Notes under the pieces: model-generated
What the model was told of the DNA's origin: nothing
Databases searched by the model: none
What the model saw: the letters and a program-made list of their open reading frames with translations, nothing else
Source of the DNA: Rubrivivax sp.
GTDB lineage: Bacteria > Pseudomonadota > Gammaproteobacteria > Burkholderiales > Burkholderiaceae_C
Direction: 5' to 3'
DNA: 8,457 nt
NCBI GenBank assembly: GCA_030693565.1
Contig: JAUYAJ010000507.1
Span: 1 to 8,457 of the forward strand
Position numbers and translations under genes: made by a program
Shown here: positions 6,604 through 8,457 of the stretch, in pieces
How positions within the stretch are numbered: position 1 is the stretch's first letter
Layout: each line of letters begins with the position of its first letter

Positions 6604-6710
6604 GCCAGCGCGGTAGTGGCGACGCCTCGCGCTTCAAGCTGATCGACCTGGCGGGCGCAGCGGCGAGGGGTCCGGCGCAATGGCGCCAGGCCTTGGATGT
6701 CGCCTTCGCC
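6504..6710 (-). pseudogene. XdhC-family C-terminal remnant (right copy, longer)
   Basis: On the - strand the frame reads GDIQGLAPLRRTPRRCARQV, then DQLEARGVATTALARLTCPI, then the shared GLPGIAGKEPEVIAVAVL end and TAG. This follows the XdhC C-terminal domain order: a degraded form of the GxIGSRRT.AR segment, a helix with L..RGV, then A.ARL.CPIGLPGIAGK.P.EIA. The frame is closed by TGA at 6720-6722, and the dinucleotide-binding core expected upstream is missing, so the gene is truncated to about 69 codons. No start or partner molybdenum hydroxylase genes are present. It sits between the DUF4160/DUF2442 module and the PEP-CTERM gene. Confidence 0.65.
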
Positions 6711-6826
6711 CGCGAGACATCATGTCGAGGAGGGCCGGATCGCGCCCTCAGCATGGCGCGTGGTTCGAGTGGGCTGGCTCAAGGCGACGGGAGAAAGGCA
6801 TGACCTGACCCCGAAGGATGGGTGCA

Positions 6827-7720
6827 TCAGGCCTGGCGGCGGCGCGCGGCAAGCCAGCCCAGCAGCCCCAGGCCGCCGAGCATCATGAACAGCGTCGAGG
6901 TCTCGGGCACTGGCATGGCCACCGTCGGGATGCTGCTCTGCACGACGCTGAAGCGGTCGGCGAACGCCGGGTCGATGGTGATGATCGGGTCGATGTAGCC
7001 GCCCAGCGCCCAGCTGTAGGACACCGATGTGGCGTTGTAGAGGTCTGAATTCCTAGGGCTTCCGTAGATGTCCATCACGACCCGGTTCGAGGCGTTCGGA
7101 CGGAGCAGGATGCTGAAGGTCTCGCTGAACGACGCAGACTCGTTGGACGTGACGCTGCCACCGGGCGACGAGCGGCGGGTGGTGTCGGTGTTGCCGCTGC
7201 CCAGGCTTGCACCGAAGCCCCGCTGCTCCGCGCGCCCGTCGGCGCCACTCCAGGTCTCAATCGAAGTACTGACGGTGCTCCACAGCCAACTGGCCGCAGC
7301 CTCCACCTGCTGTTCCGGAAGCGTGGCGCGGGCAGTGACCTGGCCCCAGACATTGCCCAGTGTGGTGATGGTGACCGGTATCAGCTCACCGTCGACGGCG
7401 GTGCCGGTGACCGACCAGTAGTAGTCGAGTTGAGCGGTCGCCAGGGCAAAGCTGCGGCCGCTGGCGGACGCGCTGTAGGCGATGAACGGCACAACGGCCT
7501 CGTTCGCGCCGACCGTCGCGCTGGCACGGGCCAGGGCGCCACCGTACGACGCCTGGTGAGTACCGAAGGTGTCGGCAACGACCTCTTCTCGTCCGGCCAG
7601 GACGACGGTCGAAGAAGCAATCAAGTTCATGCGCGCGCTGGCGTCCGGTACGCTGGTGGCGGCCGCAGGCGACGTCATGGCGGCGACGATGAGCAAGTGC
7701 GCGTAGCTTGAGTTGGTCAT
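6827..7720 (-). CDS. PEP-CTERM sorting domain protein, otherwise unknown
   Basis: A 297-aa exported protein. The N-terminus MTNSSYAHLLIVAAMTSPAAATS looks like a short signal peptide with cleavage near AAA-TS. The C-terminus is a textbook PEP-CTERM tail: VPETST (271-276), a hydrophobic membrane segment LFMMLGGLGLLGWLAA, then RRRQA. Such proteins are sorted by exosortase and rhomboid-type processing to the cell surface or exopolysaccharide matrix; no exosortase gene is in the window. The central region is Ser/Thr/Ala-rich, strand-like and free of cysteine, with no enzymatic motif. The frame is open upstream to 8008, but ATG 7720 is chosen because the signal peptide begins there and the upstream codons are Arg/Cys-rich non-protein-like sequence. 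The ribosome site is weak. Monocistronic in appearance. Confidence 0.85.
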   Translation of the reverse strand: MTNSSYAHLLIVAAMTSPAAATSVPDASARMNLIASSTVVLAGREEVVADTFGTHQASYGGALARASATVGANEAVVPFIAYSASASGRSFALATAQLDYYWSVTGTAVDGELIPVTITTLGNVWGQVTARATLPEQQVEAAASWLWSTVSTSIETWSGADGRAEQRGFGASLGSGNTDTTRRSSPGGSVTSNESASFSETFSILLRPNASNRVVMDIYGSPRNSDLYNATSVSYSWALGGYIDPIITIDPAFADRFSVVQSSIPTVAMPVPETSTLFMMLGGLGLLGWLAARRRQA

Positions 7721-7786
7721 GGGGTTTCTGGCAGGGGACGGCAGAGTGACGCAGGATGATTCTGGGTGCCTGCCGTTTGACCGTCC

Positions 7787-7822
7787 ATCAGCCGTTTGGC
7801 TGATCCCCCCGCGGGTGCGGGG
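7787..7822 (-). terminator. Two tandem hairpins between the receiver fragment and the PEP-CTERM gene
   Basis: A perfect 7-bp stem ATCAGCC/GGCTGAT with loop GTTT (7787-7804) lies next to a perfect 6-bp stem CCCCGC/GCGGGG with loop GGGT (7807-7822). They lie 10 bp past the stop of the receiver-domain remnant and 67 bp before the PEP-CTERM start on the same strand. No T-run follows, so they may be a weak terminator of the lost upstream gene or 5'-leader structures of the PEP-CTERM message. Confidence 0.35.
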
Positions 7823-7832
7823 AGCGGCCGCG

Positions 7833-8063
7833 TCAGGCCCGGTGCAGCGCAGCCAACGCCTCGCCGATTGCTGCGCGCAGCTGCCCGGCACGAAAGGGCT
7901 CGTGCAGCACGGCCAGGCCGCTCTCACCCAGCGTGGCGATGTCAGTCGGTGCGGTGTAGCCGCCGACCACCTGTACCGGCAGTGGCCGAAGCGGCGCCGG
8001 GCGGGCATCTTGCTCTGTGGTCACGGGCGGCAGCAGGCTGAAGCAGCCGCCGCGCCCGGCCAC
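7833..8063 (-). pseudogene. Response-regulator receiver domain, C-terminal remnant
   Basis: The - strand frame contains VQVVGGYTAPTDIATLGESG followed by LAVLHEPFRAGQLRAAIGEALAAL, the end of a CheY-like receiver domain of the kind found at the C-terminus of hybrid histidine kinases. The usual sequence is (S/T)GY..., then LL.KP....L...I. The invariant Lys of the K-P pair is Glu here (HEPF), and the phospho-acceptor Asp region is absent. A GTG at 8063 could open a 76-codon frame, but its first 25 codons do not resemble a receiver domain. The MITE boundary lies one base upstream and supplies an immediate in-frame TAG. Best read as a decayed fragment of a sensor kinase or response regulator. Confidence 0.6.
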
Positions 8064-8066
8064 CTA

Positions 8067-8227
8067 GTGTGGTGTTGCACGCTATTCGGCACATAAAACC
8101 GCGTCTTTGGCCCCGTGGCGTCGTTGCAAATCCTCGCGATACCACGGGGTATCGCTCCGGTTTGCGCCTAGCCACAGGACCAAATCCATAGTTTTTCTAA
8201 TGAGCCTCACAGCGTGCAACACCACAC
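8067..8227. mobile_element. MITE-like element with 17-bp perfect terminal inverted repeats (IS630/Tc1-mariner style)
   Basis: The ends GTGTGGTGTTGCACGCT (8067-8083) and AGCGTGCAACACCACAC (8211-8227) are exact inverse complements. Each end is flanked by TA within a CTAG (8064-8067 and 8227-8230), matching the known IS630-family habit of inserting at CTAG and duplicating TA. The 161-bp body encodes no transposase, so it would need one in trans. Including the duplicated CTAG the symmetry extends to 20 bp. It lies between the stop of the right-edge gene and the receiver-domain remnant. Confidence 0.85.
8136..8155. repeat. Internal hairpin of the MITE
   Basis: GCGATACC (8136-8143) and GGTATCGC (8148-8155) form a perfect 8-bp stem with loop ACGG. 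A 5-bp internal bulge on each side separates it from an outer GCAAA/TTTGC stem (8126-8130 and 8161-8165). The structure sits slightly right of the element's centre. Confidence 0.8.
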
Positions 8228-8248
8228 TAGCAGCGCGCGGGCCGGCGA

Positions 8249-8455
8249 TCAGGCTTCGCGGTCGTGGCGGTCGGCGGCAGCGAGCAAGTCGCTGGCAAAG
8301 CCGGGGTCGCTGCTCTGCATGCGCCAAGCCATCGTGCGCACCGCGGCCGCTTCGCTGGCGCGGTGGCTGAGCGCCGGGCGCGGCCGGGCCAGCAACGCGC
8401 GGCCGAGGTCAAACAAGGCCATCAGCGCACCGAGGGCGCGCGGCGGCGCCGGCAG
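8249..8455 (-). CDS. C-terminal end of an unidentified gene (5' end outside window)
   Basis: On the - strand a frame open to the window edge reads LPAPPRALGALMALFDLGRA, continues through a helical, Ala/Arg-rich segment with VRTMAWRMQSSDPGFASDLL, and ends AAADRHDREA-TGA. Third codon positions are almost all G or C and the other two frames have stops near the edge (TGA), which supports real coding. The 68 visible residues are soluble and helical. I do not recognise the family. The stop lies 21 bp from the MITE end, so the insertion spared this gene's coding part. Confidence 0.6.
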   Translation of the reverse strand: MPAPPRALGALMALFDLGRALLARPRPALSHRASEAAAVRTMAWRMQSSDPGFASDLLAAADRHDREA

Positions 8456-8457
8456 CG

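Noticed and set aside
8082..8327. 81-codon - strand frame running through the MITE
   Set aside because: It spans the element boundary and changes frame relative to the real coding end at 8249; the MITE part resembles no transposase.
1..8457. CRISPR array, tRNA, rRNA, integrase or full insertion sequence
   Set aside because: No regularly spaced short repeats, no cloverleaf-like sequence and no recombinase or transposase frame was found on either strand.

Overview
The window is GC-rich bacterial DNA of beta-proteobacterial character, most likely order Burkholderiales (Rubrivivax/Leptothrix/Ideonella-like). That placement is inferred from a monomeric isocitrate dehydrogenase, a PEP-CTERM surface protein, XdhC-type remnants and the high-GC codon use; no rRNA marker is present to confirm it.

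Left part (1-1875), ordinary chromosome on the + strand: the C-terminal 40% of a monomeric NADP-dependent isocitrate dehydrogenase, a terminator-like hairpin, then a bile acid:sodium symporter (BASS/SBF) family transporter. A 385-bp stretch without a convincing gene follows (1876-2260).

Central part (2261-5487), accessory: two + strand genes whose ends overlap by 10 bp. The first encodes a 323-aa protein I cannot assign to any family. The second encodes a 754-aa helical protein with TPR-like repeats, two of them a recent 123-bp tandem duplication. Their translational coupling, unfamiliar content and position among mobile and decayed DNA make this pair the best candidate here for an undescribed two-component system. 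Its function is not readable from sequence.

Right-central part (5488-6826): a DUF4160/DUF2442 gene pair, overlapping and apparently leaderless, which looks like a toxin-antitoxin-type or small accessory module. It is bracketed by two 150-bp direct repeats. Each repeat carries the last 32 codons of an XdhC-like gene on the - strand plus 50 bp of its 3' flank; the right copy continues into about 37 further XdhC-like codons. This looks like a cassette gained by recombination or integration at the 3' end of xdhC.

Right part (6827-8457), - strand: an orphan PEP-CTERM secreted protein, two tandem hairpins, a decayed C-terminal fragment of a response-regulator receiver domain, a 161-bp MITE with perfect 17-bp terminal inverted repeats inserted at CTAG with TA duplication (IS630/Tc1-mariner style), and the C-terminus of an unidentified gene running in from the right edge.

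Overall, a housekeeping left flank gives way to a patchwork of small modules, truncated genes and a non-autonomous transposon, as expected of a chromosomal hot spot for gain and loss.
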